A stretch of 64,000 bases of DNA, from NCBI RefSeq assembly GCF_000016825.1, contig NC_009513.1, forward strand, positions 441,501-505,500, given 5' to 3'. The notes beneath the pieces were generated by a model. It was not told where the DNA came from. It made no database searches and was given only the letters and a program-made list of their open reading frames with translations. The stretch comes from Limosilactobacillus reuteri subsp. reuteri. Lineage in GTDB: Bacteria > Bacillota > Bacilli > Lactobacillales > Lactobacillaceae. This document shows, piece by piece, positions 9,741 to 18,627 of the stretch (positions are counted from its first letter, which is position 1; each line of letters opens with the position of its first letter). Position numbers and translations under genes: made by a program.

Positions 9741-10430
9741 GTGAAACAATTAATTCATAACGACTGGTGGGAAGTTTTAAAGCCCCAGTTTGAAAGTGCG
9801 TATTATGCGCAATTGCATAATTTCCTAAAAGAAGAATATACCCATCAAACGATCTATCCAGAAATGCATCATATTTTTGAAGCATTTGAATGGACTCCTT
9901 TTAGTAAGGTTAAAGTTGTTATCCTTGGTCAAGATCCTTATCATGGACCAAACCAAGCTCATGGGTGTAGTTTTTCAGTACTGCCTGGGGTACCGGTCCC
10001 GCCTTCATTACAGAATATTTACAAAGAATTGCAAAGTGATTTAGGTTGTACACCGGTAAATCACGGCTATTTGAAGAAATGGGCTGATCAAGGTGTCCTG
10101 TTGTTAAATTCGGTTTTGACAGTACGAGCAGGGCAAGCATATTCTCACCGTGGACATGGCTGGGAGCAATTAACAGATGCGGCGATTCATGCTTTATCTG
10201 AACGTCCTAAACCAGTGGTGTTCATCTTGTGGGGACGAGCTGCTCGAAATAAGAAACAGTTAATTAATACGAAGACAAATATCGTTCTTGAATCAGCTCA
10301 CCCGAGTCCATTATCTGCTAACCGTGGATTCTTTGGTTCTCGACCATTTTCTAAAACAAACGAAGCACTTCAGGCAATGGGAGAACAGCCAATTGATTGG
10401 CAACTGCCTGCCGAACCAAATTATCGTTAA
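9741..10430 (+). CDS. ung: uracil-DNA glycosylase
   Basis: A 229-residue family 1 UDG that removes uracil from DNA and starts base excision repair. The catalytic water-activating loop GQDPYHG carries Asp65, and the DNA-intercalation loop HPSPLSA carries the conserved His. An ATG 48 bases upstream is in frame, but the GTG at 9741 has GAGGTG about 9 bases before it and gives the family's usual N-terminus and length. pta follows after 60 bases. Confidence 0.96.
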   Translation: MKQLIHNDWWEVLKPQFESAYYAQLHNFLKEEYTHQTIYPEMHHIFEAFEWTPFSKVKVVILGQDPYHGPNQAHGCSFSVLPGVPVPPSLQNIYKELQSDLGCTPVNHGYLKKWADQGVLLLNSVLTVRAGQAYSHRGHGWEQLTDAAIHALSERPKPVVFILWGRAARNKKQLINTKTNIVLESAHPSPLSANRGFFGSRPFSKTNEALQAMGEQPIDWQLPAEPNYR

Positions 10431-10490
10431 AGATGTGATTGTTAGTCACAACTTTAAAATGTTTAGTGACCATAAGGAGGTACTTGCATT

Positions 10491-11465
10491 ATGGAATTAT
10501 TTGATGAGATTGCTGCAAAGATTAAGGGACAAAACAAGACAATTGTTTTCCCTGAAGGTGAAGATAAGCGGATTTTAGGAGCTGCTGTCCGCTTAAAGAA
10601 AGATAATTTAGTAGAGCCGATTTTACTTGGTGATGAAGAAGCGATTAAAGAAGTTGCAAGTAAAAACGGTTTTGATCTTGCTGGCCTTCAAATTATCGAT
10701 CCAGCAACTTATCCAGAAGACGATAAGCAAGCAATGTTTGACTCATTAATGGAACGGCGCAAAGGGAAGAATACTCCTGAAGAAATTCAAAAGATGCTTG
10801 AAGATGTGAGCTACTTTGGAACGATGCTTGTTTACATGGGAAAGGCTGATGGAATGGTTTCTGGTGCTGTTCATTCAACTGGGGCAACTGTTCGACCTGC
10901 ATTACAAATCATTAAGACTAAGCCTGGTGCCCATCGAATTAGTGGGGCTTTCCTCATGATTAAAGGCGATCAACGTTATATCTTTGCTGATTGTGCGATT
11001 AATATTGAATTGGATGCGCCAACAATGGCTGAAGTGGCAATTCAAAGTGCAGAAACAGCTCGCTTATTTGAAATTGATCCTAAGGTTGCGCTTCTTAGTT
11101 TTTCAACTAAGGGTTCTGCTAAGGGCGAAATGGTTACCAAGGTTGCGGATGCTGCTAAGCTAGTTCATGAATTGGATCCCGACTTACCAGCTGATGGTGA
11201 ACTACAATTTGATGCTGCTGTTGTTCCATCAGTAGGTGAACTTAAAGCCCCTGATTCAAAAGTTGCTGGTCATGCCAATGTCTTTATTTTCCCAAGTCTG
11301 GAAGCAGGTAATATTGGTTACAAGATTGCGCAACGATTTGGCGGGTTTACAGCAGTTGGTCCTATTCTTCAAGGACTTAACGCACCGATTGCAGACCTTT
11401 CACGGGGATGTAGTGAAGATGATGCTTATAAGGTTGCAATGATTACCGCAGCACAAGCATTGTAA
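10491..11465 (+). CDS. pta: phosphate acetyltransferase
   Basis: A 324-residue enzyme that interconverts acetyl-CoA and acetyl phosphate. In a heterofermentative lactobacillus it works in the phosphoketolase route and acetate/ethanol branch. Family signatures are FPEGEDKR near the start, the GMVSGAVHSTGATVRPALQI segment and SFSTKGSAKGEM. A perfect AAGGAGG lies 10 bases before ATG. The gene follows ung and ends at a GTGGGAC-type hairpin, so the two may share a transcript. Confidence 0.96.
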   Translation: MELFDEIAAKIKGQNKTIVFPEGEDKRILGAAVRLKKDNLVEPILLGDEEAIKEVASKNGFDLAGLQIIDPATYPEDDKQAMFDSLMERRKGKNTPEEIQKMLEDVSYFGTMLVYMGKADGMVSGAVHSTGATVRPALQIIKTKPGAHRISGAFLMIKGDQRYIFADCAINIELDAPTMAEVAIQSAETARLFEIDPKVALLSFSTKGSAKGEMVTKVADAAKLVHELDPDLPADGELQFDAAVVPSVGELKAPDSKVAGHANVFIFPSLEAGNIGYKIAQRFGGFTAVGPILQGLNAPIADLSRGCSEDDAYKVAMITAAQAL

Positions 11466-11475
11466 ATATTGATGA

Positions 11476-11525
11476 AAAGGAAGTGGGACTAAAAACTCGC
11501 AAGCGAGTTTAGTCCCACTTCCTTT
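11476..11525 (+). terminator. GTGGGAC-family hairpin terminator after pta
   Basis: AAAGGAAGTGGGACTAAA pairs with TTTAGTCCCACTTCCTTT, extended by ACTCGC/GCGAGT at the loop. The same GTGGGAC core recurs at 33997-34043, so this is a dispersed repeat that serves as a terminator. Confidence 0.85.
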
Positions 11526-11584
11526 GCTTTTTAAACATGAGATGGGTACAATAAGGCTAGTATTTTAAACTTGGAGAGAGTACT

Positions 11585-12043
11585 ATGGAGAGCTTAACGT
11601 TAACGAATCGGGACGCAACAATTGCCCTTGGAAAGAAAATTGGTCAGCAATTAGTTGCCGGGGATGTGCTAGTCTTAGACGGTGATTTAGGAGCAGGCAA
11701 GACTACTTTTACCAAGGGATTGGCTGCAGGGTTAGAAATTCCTGATATCATTAAAAGTCCTACTTTTACAATTATTCATGAATATCAAGATGGCCGTCTC
11801 CCCTTATATCATATGGATGCATATCGCTTAGAAAATGGGGGAGCAGAAGATCTCGGACTTGAAGAATACTTTGATGGTGATGGAGTTTCAGTTGTTGAAT
11901 GGGCTGAATTTGTTGAAGATGAATTGCCAGCTGACTTTTTAGCTATCCACTTCAAGCGAACAGATGATGATAATACTCGTGTTCTGGAATTTGAACCCCA
12001 TGGACAGCATTTTGACCAAATTGTAAAAAGCGTGGTGGGATAA
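11585..12043 (+). CDS. tsaE: tRNA N6-threonylcarbamoyladenosine biosynthesis ATPase TsaE
   Basis: A 152-residue P-loop protein with Walker A GDLGAGKT (33-40) and the conserved SPTFTIIHEY and YHMDAYRLE segments. TsaE binds TsaB/TsaD and powers the final step of the t6A37 modification of ANN-decoding tRNAs. GGAGAG stands before ATG. Its stop overlaps the next gene's ATG (TAATG), so the GNAT gene is translationally coupled. Confidence 0.95.
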   Translation: MESLTLTNRDATIALGKKIGQQLVAGDVLVLDGDLGAGKTTFTKGLAAGLEIPDIIKSPTFTIIHEYQDGRLPLYHMDAYRLENGGAEDLGLEEYFDGDGVSVVEWAEFVEDELPADFLAIHFKRTDDDNTRVLEFEPHGQHFDQIVKSVVG

Positions 12044-12552
12044 TGGCAGATGACATTTCGATAAAGCTAGCAACGAGTGAGGATGCCGGGGCTGTTTTGC
12101 AATTTTTACGGGTAACTGCAACTGAAAGTGACGCGGTATTAGTTCCGCATCTAAATGAGATTAGTGAAAAGACAGAAGCAAAAAATATCGATTTAATAAA
12201 TCAATTTGATGATTGTGTTATTTTACTTGCGATGCTCGGCGAAGAGATTGTGGGGATGGTTACTGTAATGGTATTAGATCATCAACCGACAACCGGTGAA
12301 TTAGGAGTCGTGGTACGGAAAAAGTATTGGCGAAACGGAATCGGTCGCTTATTAGTCGATGAAGCAGAATATTGGTTTAATACTTATAGTAGTTTAGAAA
12401 ATTTGGTCCTGACAGTTTTTGAGGATAATATTCCGGCAATTAATCTTTATCAGCAATTACACTTTGTTACAATAGGAAAAACAGTTGAGCAGGGTCGTAA
12501 TGTCCTGCAAATGCAATACGATAATAAAAAAGAGGAAACAATGGAAAAGTAA
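12043..12552 (+). CDS. GNAT-family N-acetyltransferase
   Basis: A 169-residue GNAT protein. Motif A is visible as LGVVVRKKYWRNGIGRLLVDEAE (acetyl-CoA pyrophosphate loop RNGIGR) and motif B as VFEDNIPAINLYQQLHF. In many lactobacilli tsaE is followed by such a gene; the fold resembles RimI-like enzymes but nothing fixes the substrate. The start overlaps tsaE by one base. Its last codons form one arm of the downstream terminator hairpin. Confidence 0.85.
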   Translation: MADDISIKLATSEDAGAVLQFLRVTATESDAVLVPHLNEISEKTEAKNIDLINQFDDCVILLAMLGEEIVGMVTVMVLDHQPTTGELGVVVRKKYWRNGIGRLLVDEAEYWFNTYSSLENLVLTVFEDNIPAINLYQQLHFVTIGKTVEQGRNVLQMQYDNKKEETMEK

Positions 12553-12571
12553 GCCATTATTTCCTCTTTCT
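12530..12571. terminator. bidirectional terminator overlapping the GNAT stop
   Basis: AAGAGGAAACAATGG and CCATTATTTCCTCTT form a stem of about 15 bp with one mismatch. The left arm is the 3' end of the GNAT reading frame. It separates convergent genes. Confidence 0.75.
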
Positions 12572-12584
12572 TTGTATACTAGCT

Positions 12585-13007
12585 TTATTTTTTATGTAGT
12601 ACTTGCATAATGTTTCGCCAAAAGGATCCCTTTGCTTGCTGTTTACTAACGTCTTGCGTTACCTCTACACATCCAAGGTATTTATTTTGATCATCACGTA
12701 AGGCGTAAAAGGCAATATTTACAGGTTGACCATGATGCTTGATCATAATGCTAATTGAATCGCGGTCTCCGCTATGCATATCATGAAGGACTTGTTTAAC
12801 ATGGTTTTGACTATGCCCGGGATGAACCTCAAGCACATGTTTACCTAGATCTGCATCAGTTCGTTTGAATAAACGATGCCGATTGGCTGATGACCAGCGA
12901 ATGATGTCATTTTCATCAACGAAATCGAATTCTACGGGGATGGTTTCAAAAATAGTATTAAGTTGTTCAATACTTAGTTTTCCACCTTTAAGATTAATAT
13001 CTGTCAT
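12585..13007 (-). CDS. stand-alone PAS-domain protein
   Basis: A 140-residue protein made essentially of one PAS domain: LNTIFETIPVEFDFVDENDI, then the NRHRLFKRTDADLGKHVLEVHPG helix-loop region and KYLGCVEVTQDV. It is like the C-terminal PAS half of DUF438-type proteins but lacks their N-terminal helical part. No output domain is present. Conserved His residues (EVHPGHS) could ligate heme or a metal, which is speculation. It lies 11 bases after the exonuclease gene on the same strand and is probably co-transcribed with it. Confidence 0.75.
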   Translation of the reverse strand: MTDINLKGGKLSIEQLNTIFETIPVEFDFVDENDIIRWSSANRHRLFKRTDADLGKHVLEVHPGHSQNHVKQVLHDMHSGDRDSISIMIKHHGQPVNIAFYALRDDQNKYLGCVEVTQDVSKQQAKGSFWRNIMQVLHKK

Positions 13008-13018
13008 GGTTCTCTCCT

Positions 13019-13555
13019 TTAGCCGATTAAATTAATAAAGGGCTGAATTTGTTGCGGGGTAAAATGCTTACTTTGATAAAGCAGAATGTTAGCGCAAGCC
13101 TGGGCATCATCAAGAGCATTATGGTGGTGATGAAGGTCAATATTTAACGCGTCGCAAACAGTATTAAGTTTATAATTTGTTAGTCCTGGAATCAACTGGC
13201 GGCTTGAAGCAACAGTATCGAGTGTCTGGTAGGCGGGGACTTCGATATTGTAATGCTCTAACGTATTTCTTAAAACGCTATTATCAAACCGATTATTATG
13301 GGCAATAACCAGTTTATCAGGAGTGTAGAATTGGTTGATATGTTCCCATACTTCTGGAAAATCAGGCGCATTTTGGACGTCACGCTCATGAATACCGTGG
13401 ATCTGAGTATTACGCCAAAAGAATTTAGTATGAGGATTAATTAGGGTGTAAAATTCGTCGGCAATTTGTCCATTCCGAACGATTGTGAGTGCAAGTGAAC
13501 ATGCACTGTAACGCTTGCCATTAGCAGTCTCAAAGTCCATTGCTATAAAATTCAT
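13019..13555 (-). CDS. DnaQ-like 3'-5' exonuclease
   Basis: A 178-residue DEDDh exonuclease. ExoI motif FIAMDFETA (Asp/Glu), ExoII AHNNRFDNSVL and ExoIII HHNALDDAQACA (His...Asp) are all present. It resembles the PolC/DnaQ epsilon exonuclease family that stands free in many Firmicutes; the role could be DNA repair or small-nucleic-acid degradation. Two adjacent ATG codons exist; the second (13553-13555) is 7 bases from AAGGAGA and begins the conserved MNFIAMDFET, so I start there. Confidence 0.85.
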   Translation of the reverse strand: MNFIAMDFETANGKRYSACSLALTIVRNGQIADEFYTLINPHTKFFWRNTQIHGIHERDVQNAPDFPEVWEHINQFYTPDKLVIAHNNRFDNSVLRNTLEHYNIEVPAYQTLDTVASSRQLIPGLTNYKLNTVCDALNIDLHHHHNALDDAQACANILLYQSKHFTPQQIQPFINLIG

Positions 13556-13682
13556 CATACATTCTCCTTGCAAAAGTCGATAATTTTATTTTACAATCAA
13601 CTAATCATTTTTCAAAACTTTTACTTTTGAAAAATGATACAATAGCTCTTGAAAGTAAATACAAAAAAGGAAGAAATAGAGA

Positions 13683-14579
13683 ATGGCTAATTTGATGAAC
13701 GAATTTCCTGATATTGAAATTAAACAAGATGAACCATTAATGAATTACACCTATACTAAAACAGGAGGTCCAGCTGACTGGTTGGCTTTTCCCGAAACGA
13801 TTGACCAGGTAAAAGAATTGGTTGATTATGTTCGTGAGCATGAAATGGGCTTAACAGTTTTAGGAAACGCCAGTAATTTAATTGTTGGCGATGGCGGTAT
13901 AGATGATTTAACAATTATTCTTACGCGGCTTAATAAAATTGAAGTTCATGATAATAAGGTAACTGCACAGGCAGGGGCATCTTATATTGCAACAACCGAG
14001 GCAGCTCGTGATAGTGAACTTACTGGATTAGAATTTGCTGCTGGTATTCCGGGCAGTATTGGTGGAGCTGTCTTCATGAATGCCGGTGCATATGGTGGTG
14101 AAACTAAAAATGTTGTTTCTGAGGCAACCGTAATGTTGCCCGATGGAACGATCAAACACCTTACTAATGAAGAATTGGACTTTGGTTATCGGCATAGCAG
14201 TATTCAAGATAATAATGGCGTCGTGTTAGATGCTACGTTTGCTTTGGAACCGGGTAAGTATGATGAGATCAAAGCAAGGATGGACGATCTGAATGAACGG
14301 CGAGAAGCTAAGCAGCCATTAGATCTCCCATCTTGCGGAAGTGTATTTAAACGGCCAGAAGGATATTATGCCGGAAAGTTGATTCATGATGCTGGATTAC
14401 AAGGTTATACTTCAGGTGGGGCGCAAGTTTCGACTAAGCATGCTGGCTTTATCGTTAATATTGACCATGGAACCGCAGCAGACTACGTAAATGTTATCCA
14501 TCATGTCCAAAAGACAGTTAAAGAAAAATTTGGTGTTGATCTTGAAACCGAAGTACGGATTATCGGTCGGCAAGATTAA
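13683..14579 (+). CDS. murB: UDP-N-acetylenolpyruvoylglucosamine reductase
   Basis: A 298-residue flavoenzyme that reduces UDP-GlcNAc-enolpyruvate to UDP-MurNAc in peptidoglycan synthesis. FAD-binding signatures are [11 protein letters not shown] and [20 protein letters not shown]. The catalytic serine lies in [13 protein letters not shown], and the final acid in ETEVRIIG marks the short type IIa MurB. It has its own short leader and a downstream terminator. Confidence 0.97.
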
Positions 14580-14585
14580 AAATAT

Positions 14586-14634
14586 AAAGTGTAAGTTTAT
14601 TAAAAGATTATTAATAAGCTTGCACTTTTATTAT
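14586..14634 (+). terminator. murB terminator
   Basis: AAAGTGTAAGTTTATTAA pairs with TTAATAAGCTTGCACTTT using two G-U pairs, followed by a T-rich run. Confidence 0.75.
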
Positions 14635-14836
14635 TTTAAAGATAGTGAAGCGATGAATGAATTTAACCTAATAGTTAGGTACCGTTAAAAAGGGAAAAAA
14701 TAATTTAATTCATCTTATTATTTGTTAATTATGAAAAAATCTCACAAATTGCTCATTGAAAAATTATTATTATGGATGAAAAGCGATTTCAAAGGATTTT
14801 GAAGTATACCGATTCACTGACTGATAAAAATAACTT

Positions 14837-14850
14837 TGTAATCACTTTCA
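14837..14850 (+). promoter_or_regulatory. weak cre-like site before rbsK
   Basis: TGTAATCACTTTCA matches the catabolite responsive element pattern TGWAARCGYTWWCA at 12 of 14 positions but lacks the central CG. The site lies 62 bases before the rbsK start. Between 14635 and 14836 I see only AT-rich sequence and one motif half-site (14797-14810). Confidence 0.35.
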
Positions 14851-14911
14851 AAATATGATAGGATATTTAAGTCTCATTTTTGAAAAAATTCACAAAGTAA
14901 GGAGTATATTT

Positions 14912-15835
14912 ATGAGCAATAATGTAGTTGTTTTAGGAAGTATTAACGTTGATACTACTTATCATGTTGATCGCTTCCCTCAACCTGGTGAAACTATTTC
15001 AGCAGTAAGTAAGAGTTCTGCTCCTGGTGGTAAGGGTGCCAATCAAGCAGTTGCAGCAGCCCGCTCTGGTGCCAAAACGGCCTTTATTGGGGCAGTTGGT
15101 TCTGATAAAGAAGGAGCTTACATGCTTGAATCATTGGCTGATGACCATATTGATACACGCCACATCATGACTGATGAGTTACACGGTACTGGTAGTGCTG
15201 CGATTACTTTAGATGCTAATGGTCAAAATGACATTATGGTATATGGCGGTGCCAACCAAGCAATGGCCACTGATGTTCTTAATGGCATTGATGATGTTTT
15301 AGAAGATGCTGACTTTTTAATTAGTCAATTTGAAACACCACAAGAAGTTGCTTTAAATGCATTTAAGCAAGCTAAAAAATACGGTGTTACTACTCTTTTA
15401 AATCCAGCACCAGCTCATGAGATTTTACCAGAGTTATTAAAATATACAGATGTTATTACGCCTAATGAAAGTGAATGCGCCTTATTAACAGGTATTGAAA
15501 TTACTGATGAAGAATCAATGTTAAAGAGTGCTGATTACTTCCGTGAACGGGGAGTTAAACACCTTTTAATTACTTTAGGCTCAAAAGGAGTATTTTACTC
15601 CACACCTACAGCTCATGGATTAGTTCCAGCATTTAAGGTTAAGGCAGTTGATACTACAGCAGCTGGTGATACATTCCTTGGGGCATTAAGTTCACAATTA
15701 GAAAAGGACTTATCAAATGTTGACAAGGCACTTGTCTACGCACAACGAGCATCTAGTTTGACTGTTCAACAAATGGGAGCAATGCCTTCTATTCCAAACC
15801 ATGATGCGGTTATAAAAGCATTAGCAGAAAATTAA
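14912..15835 (+). CDS. rbsK: ribokinase
   Basis: A 307-residue PfkB-family sugar kinase that phosphorylates D-ribose. [19 protein letters not shown] at the start, [16 protein letters not shown] and the C-terminal [13 protein letters not shown] (anion hole, catalytic Asp) are diagnostic. I start at the ATG at 14912, which has GGAG 8 bases upstream; an in-frame ATG 57 bases earlier lacks this. rbsD follows after 11 bases and a permease after that. Confidence 0.93.
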   Translation: MSNNVVVLGSINVDTTYHVDRFPQPGETISAVSKSSAPGGKGANQAVAAARSGAKTAFIGAVGSDKEGAYMLESLADDHIDTRHIMTDELHGTGSAAITLDANGQNDIMVYGGANQAMATDVLNGIDDVLEDADFLISQFETPQEVALNAFKQAKKYGVTTLLNPAPAHEILPELLKYTDVITPNESECALLTGIEITDEESMLKSADYFRERGVKHLLITLGSKGVFYSTPTAHGLVPAFKVKAVDTTAAGDTFLGALSSQLEKDLSNVDKALVYAQRASSLTVQQMGAMPSIPNHDAVIKALAEN

Positions 15836-15846
15836 GGAGTACTATC

Positions 15847-16242
15847 ATGAAGAAAACAGGGATTATTAATTCAGAAGTTTCAGCTGTCGTGGCTAATATG
15901 GGACATATGGATTGGTTATCAATTGGTGATGCCGGAATGCCCGTTCCATTTGGTACTAAGAAGATTGATTTGGCTGTTGATAAGGAATTGCCAAGCTTTA
16001 TGGACGTATTGAATAATGTTCTTAAGGAAATGAAGGTTCAAAAGATTTACTTAGCTGAAGAAATCAAGGACCAAAATCCAGCACAACTTGAAAATATTAA
16101 GAAGGCATTACCAGATGTTGAGGTTGCATTTATGCCTCACAGTGAGCTTAAGAAGAGTCTTACCAAGACACATGCCTTCATTCGGACAGGGGAAATGACG
16201 CCATACTCAAACATTATCCTTGAATCAGGCGTAACATTTTAA
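15847..16242 (+). CDS. rbsD: D-ribose pyranase
   Basis: A 131-residue RbsD/FucU-family protein that interconverts beta-pyranose and beta-furanose ribose before phosphorylation. [30 protein letters not shown] carries the catalytic His region, and the C-terminal [12 protein letters not shown] is typical. An AAGGAG site precedes ATG. Middle gene of rbsK-rbsD-permease. Confidence 0.96.
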   Translation: MKKTGIINSEVSAVVANMGHMDWLSIGDAGMPVPFGTKKIDLAVDKELPSFMDVLNNVLKEMKVQKIYLAEEIKDQNPAQLENIKKALPDVEVAFMPHSELKKSLTKTHAFIRTGEMTPYSNIILESGVTF

Positions 16243-16260
16243 TATTAGGGGTTAGTTTTT

Positions 16261-17616
16261 ATGGAAAATGAAGTAAAAAAAGAGAATGGACAAAGTTGGG
16301 TTCAACTTTCAGACGGTTATTTAAGTCGGACACCAATGTTCCAATTTGTTATTTTATGTTTAATCTTCCCATTATGGGGAGCAGCGGCCAGTCTTAATGA
16401 TATTTTGATTACACAATTTAAGACGGTTTTCACCTTAAATGATACTGCAACAGCCTTTGTTCAAAGTGCCTTTTACGGTGGTTATTTCTTAATGGCAATT
16501 CCAGCTTCAATTCTTATTAAGAAGACATCATATAAGTTAGCAATTCTTATTGGGCTATTATTTTATATTATTGGTTGTGGAATGTTTTTCCCAGCTTCAC
16601 ATGTTGCTACTTATAGTATGTTTTTAGTTGCTATTTTTGCTATTGCTATTGGTTTGAGTTTTCTTGAAACTAGTTGTGATACGTATGCAACGATGTTTGG
16701 ACCAAAAGAAACTGCTAACAAACGGTTAAACGTTGCTAATGTTTTGATTCCTCTTGGTGATATCATGGGAATCGTTCTTGGTAAGTACCTTATTTTCGGT
16801 GAAGGTGGAAACATTGCCGACAAGGTTGCTAAGATGTCAAAATCTGAGGCAGAAGCTTACAATGAACACTTGCTTCAATTGACTTTGCAGCCTTATAAGT
16901 ATATTTTGATTGTTTTAATCATCATCTTTATCGTTTTGGCAGTTACTAAAATGCCTCGCGCTAAGGCCTTCTCAACTGGTTCTGAAACTAAAGAAGACCA
17001 ACCATCACTTGGCGAAACTTTCAACTACTTATTCCACAATAAGCGGTACATGAAAGGGGTTCTCTGTCAGTTTATTTATGCTGGTATGCAAACGACTGTA
17101 TGGTCATTCACTATTCGGTTAGCATTACGCCTTGATTCTCATATTTCTGATGCAGCTGCTTCAACTTTCATGATCTATAGTTACATCGCTTGGTTCTTTG
17201 GTAAGTTAGTTGCAAACTGGTTCCTTGACCGTTACTCAATTACTAAGGTATTAACTTGGTTCTCATTACTTGGAACAATTTCATTAGTAATTACCTTTAC
17301 TGTTCCTAACATCACAGCGGTAATTGCGGCAATTGCAACTAGTTTCTTCTTTGGACCAGAATGGCCAACGATCTATGCTCATACCCTTGATCAAATTCAT
17401 GAAAAGAAGTACACCGAAACTGGTGGTGCATTTATCGTTATGTCCTTAATTGGTGGTGCAATTGTTCCAACAATTCAAGGACGGGTATCAGATTTAACTG
17501 GTTCAATGCAGTTATCATTCATTGTCCCAGCAATTTGTTTCGCACTTATCACTATTTACTTCTGGACTGAGCACCGTTGGGAAAAGGCTCATCCAAATGA
17601 AGTGCAAGAACACTAA
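16261..17616 (+). CDS. MFS sugar:H+ symporter of the FucP family, probable ribose permease
   Basis: A 451-residue major facilitator protein with 12 predicted helices. FQFVILCLIFPLWGAAASLNDILITQF and the FLETSCDTYATMFGP region match the L-fucose:H+ symporter (FucP) family. Because it is the last gene of an rbsK-rbsD operon, and no other fucose gene is nearby, ribose is the more likely substrate. The cytosolic linker around residues 235-250 is charged. A terminator follows. Confidence 0.85.
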   Translation: MENEVKKENGQSWVQLSDGYLSRTPMFQFVILCLIFPLWGAAASLNDILITQFKTVFTLNDTATAFVQSAFYGGYFLMAIPASILIKKTSYKLAILIGLLFYIIGCGMFFPASHVATYSMFLVAIFAIAIGLSFLETSCDTYATMFGPKETANKRLNVANVLIPLGDIMGIVLGKYLIFGEGGNIADKVAKMSKSEAEAYNEHLLQLTLQPYKYILIVLIIIFIVLAVTKMPRAKAFSTGSETKEDQPSLGETFNYLFHNKRYMKGVLCQFIYAGMQTTVWSFTIRLALRLDSHISDAAASTFMIYSYIAWFFGKLVANWFLDRYSITKVLTWFSLLGTISLVITFTVPNITAVIAAIATSFFFGPEWPTIYAHTLDQIHEKKYTETGGAFIVMSLIGGAIVPTIQGRVSDLTGSMQLSFIVPAICFALITIYFWTEHRWEKAHPNEVQEH

Positions 17617-17642
17617 AATTTCCCAGGAAATAATTTAATATT

Positions 17643-17685
17643 AAAGGCCCAGCGGTTATTTAATCAGCTGAGCCTTTATTTATTT
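17643..17685 (+). terminator. ribose operon terminator
   Basis: AAAGGCCCAGC pairs with GCTGAGCCTTT around an AT-rich loop and is followed by a T-rich tract. Confidence 0.75.
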
Positions 17686-17775
17686 CCAAAACTTTAAAGT
17701 AATTTTTTTCTAGATTAAGCTAAACACGAAATGAAATGATATAATATGAACGTGATTTAGAGGATGGTGAATGCG

Positions 17776-18627
17776 ATGCAATTTATAATTTCGCTTCTAA
17801 CATGGCAGAATCTGATTCACTTAATTGATATCTTAGTAATTTGGTTTTTAATCTACGAGTTATTAATGTTAATTCGTGGTACAAGAGCTGTCCAACTATT
17901 TCGTGGTATTCTGATCATTATTTTGGTTAAGATTGTTAGTTGGTATGTTGGTTTAAGTACTGTTTCGTGGGTAATGGACCAGATTATCAACTGGGGTGTT
18001 ATTGCAATTGTCATTATCTTCCAGCCAGAGATTCGGCGCGGACTGGAACACCTTGGTCGAGGAACTTTCTTTACTCATAATCAAACAGCAAATGAGAAAG
18101 AAGAAGATATGATTAAGCAATTAGACCAAGCGATTCAGTACATGTCAAAGCGAAGAATTGGTGCTTTAATGAGTATTCAAATGAAGACTGGTCTAGAAGA
18201 GTATATTGAAACAGGTATTCCACTCGATGCTGATATTTCAGGGGCATTACTTATTAATACTTTTATTCCTAATACGCCCTTGCATGATGGAGCAGTGATT
18301 ATAAAAAATAATCGGATTGCAGTAGCGGCTGCTTATCTTCCTTTGTCTGATAGTAAATTGATTCCTAAAGAATTAGGGACACGACATCGGGCTGCTGTCG
18401 GAATTAGTGAAGTGACAGATGCATTGACAATTGTTATTTCAGAAGAAACCGGCGAAGTTTCAATTACGAAAGATAATGAATTAATTCGAAACATGTCGCG
18501 AGATGAATACCTAAAGTTCTTACGTGCTCAGTTGTATACGCATGAGCCTCAACACGAAAACTTGGTAACAGAACTTTATGCTAAGTTTCAACGTAAAGGA
18601 GGTGGCCGTCATGGGCAAGGACACTAA
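17776..18627 (+). CDS. cdaA: diadenylate cyclase CdaA
   Basis: A 283-residue membrane-bound enzyme making c-di-AMP from two ATP. Three N-terminal membrane helices (about 10-80) are followed by the DAC domain with DGA (171-173) and RHR (203-205). This numbering equals that of Listeria CdaA if translation starts at the ATG at 17776, which supports this start over the ATG at 17764, whose only GAGG would abut it. cdaR overlaps the 3' end by 17 bases and glmM follows: the conserved cdaA-cdaR-glmM operon, where CdaR and GlmM modulate the cyclase. Confidence 0.95.
   Translation: MQFIISLLTWQNLIHLIDILVIWFLIYELLMLIRGTRAVQLFRGILIIILVKIVSWYVGLSTVSWVMDQIINWGVIAIVIIFQPEIRRGLEHLGRGTFFTHNQTANEKEEDMIKQLDQAIQYMSKRRIGALMSIQMKTGLEEYIETGIPLDADISGALLINTFIPNTPLHDGAVIIKNNRIAVAAAYLPLSDSKLIPKELGTRHRAAVGISEVTDALTIVISEETGEVSITKDNELIRNMSRDEYLKFLRAQLYTHEPQHENLVTELYAKFQRKGGGRHGQGH

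Noticed and set aside
10288..10578. ORF overlapping the end of ung and the start of pta
   Set aside because: It has no ribosome binding site and overlaps two confidently assigned genes in another frame.
14668..14692. T-box antiterminator (GGTACCGTT near 14678)
   Set aside because: The surrounding sequence lacks a specifier stem and terminator, and no aminoacyl-tRNA or amino acid gene follows.
14797..14810. Third copy of the arc box upstream of rbsK (TTTTGAAGTATACC)
   Set aside because: Only the first half matches; the second half-site is absent, and a 9-10 base match is expected by chance in AT-rich DNA of this length.
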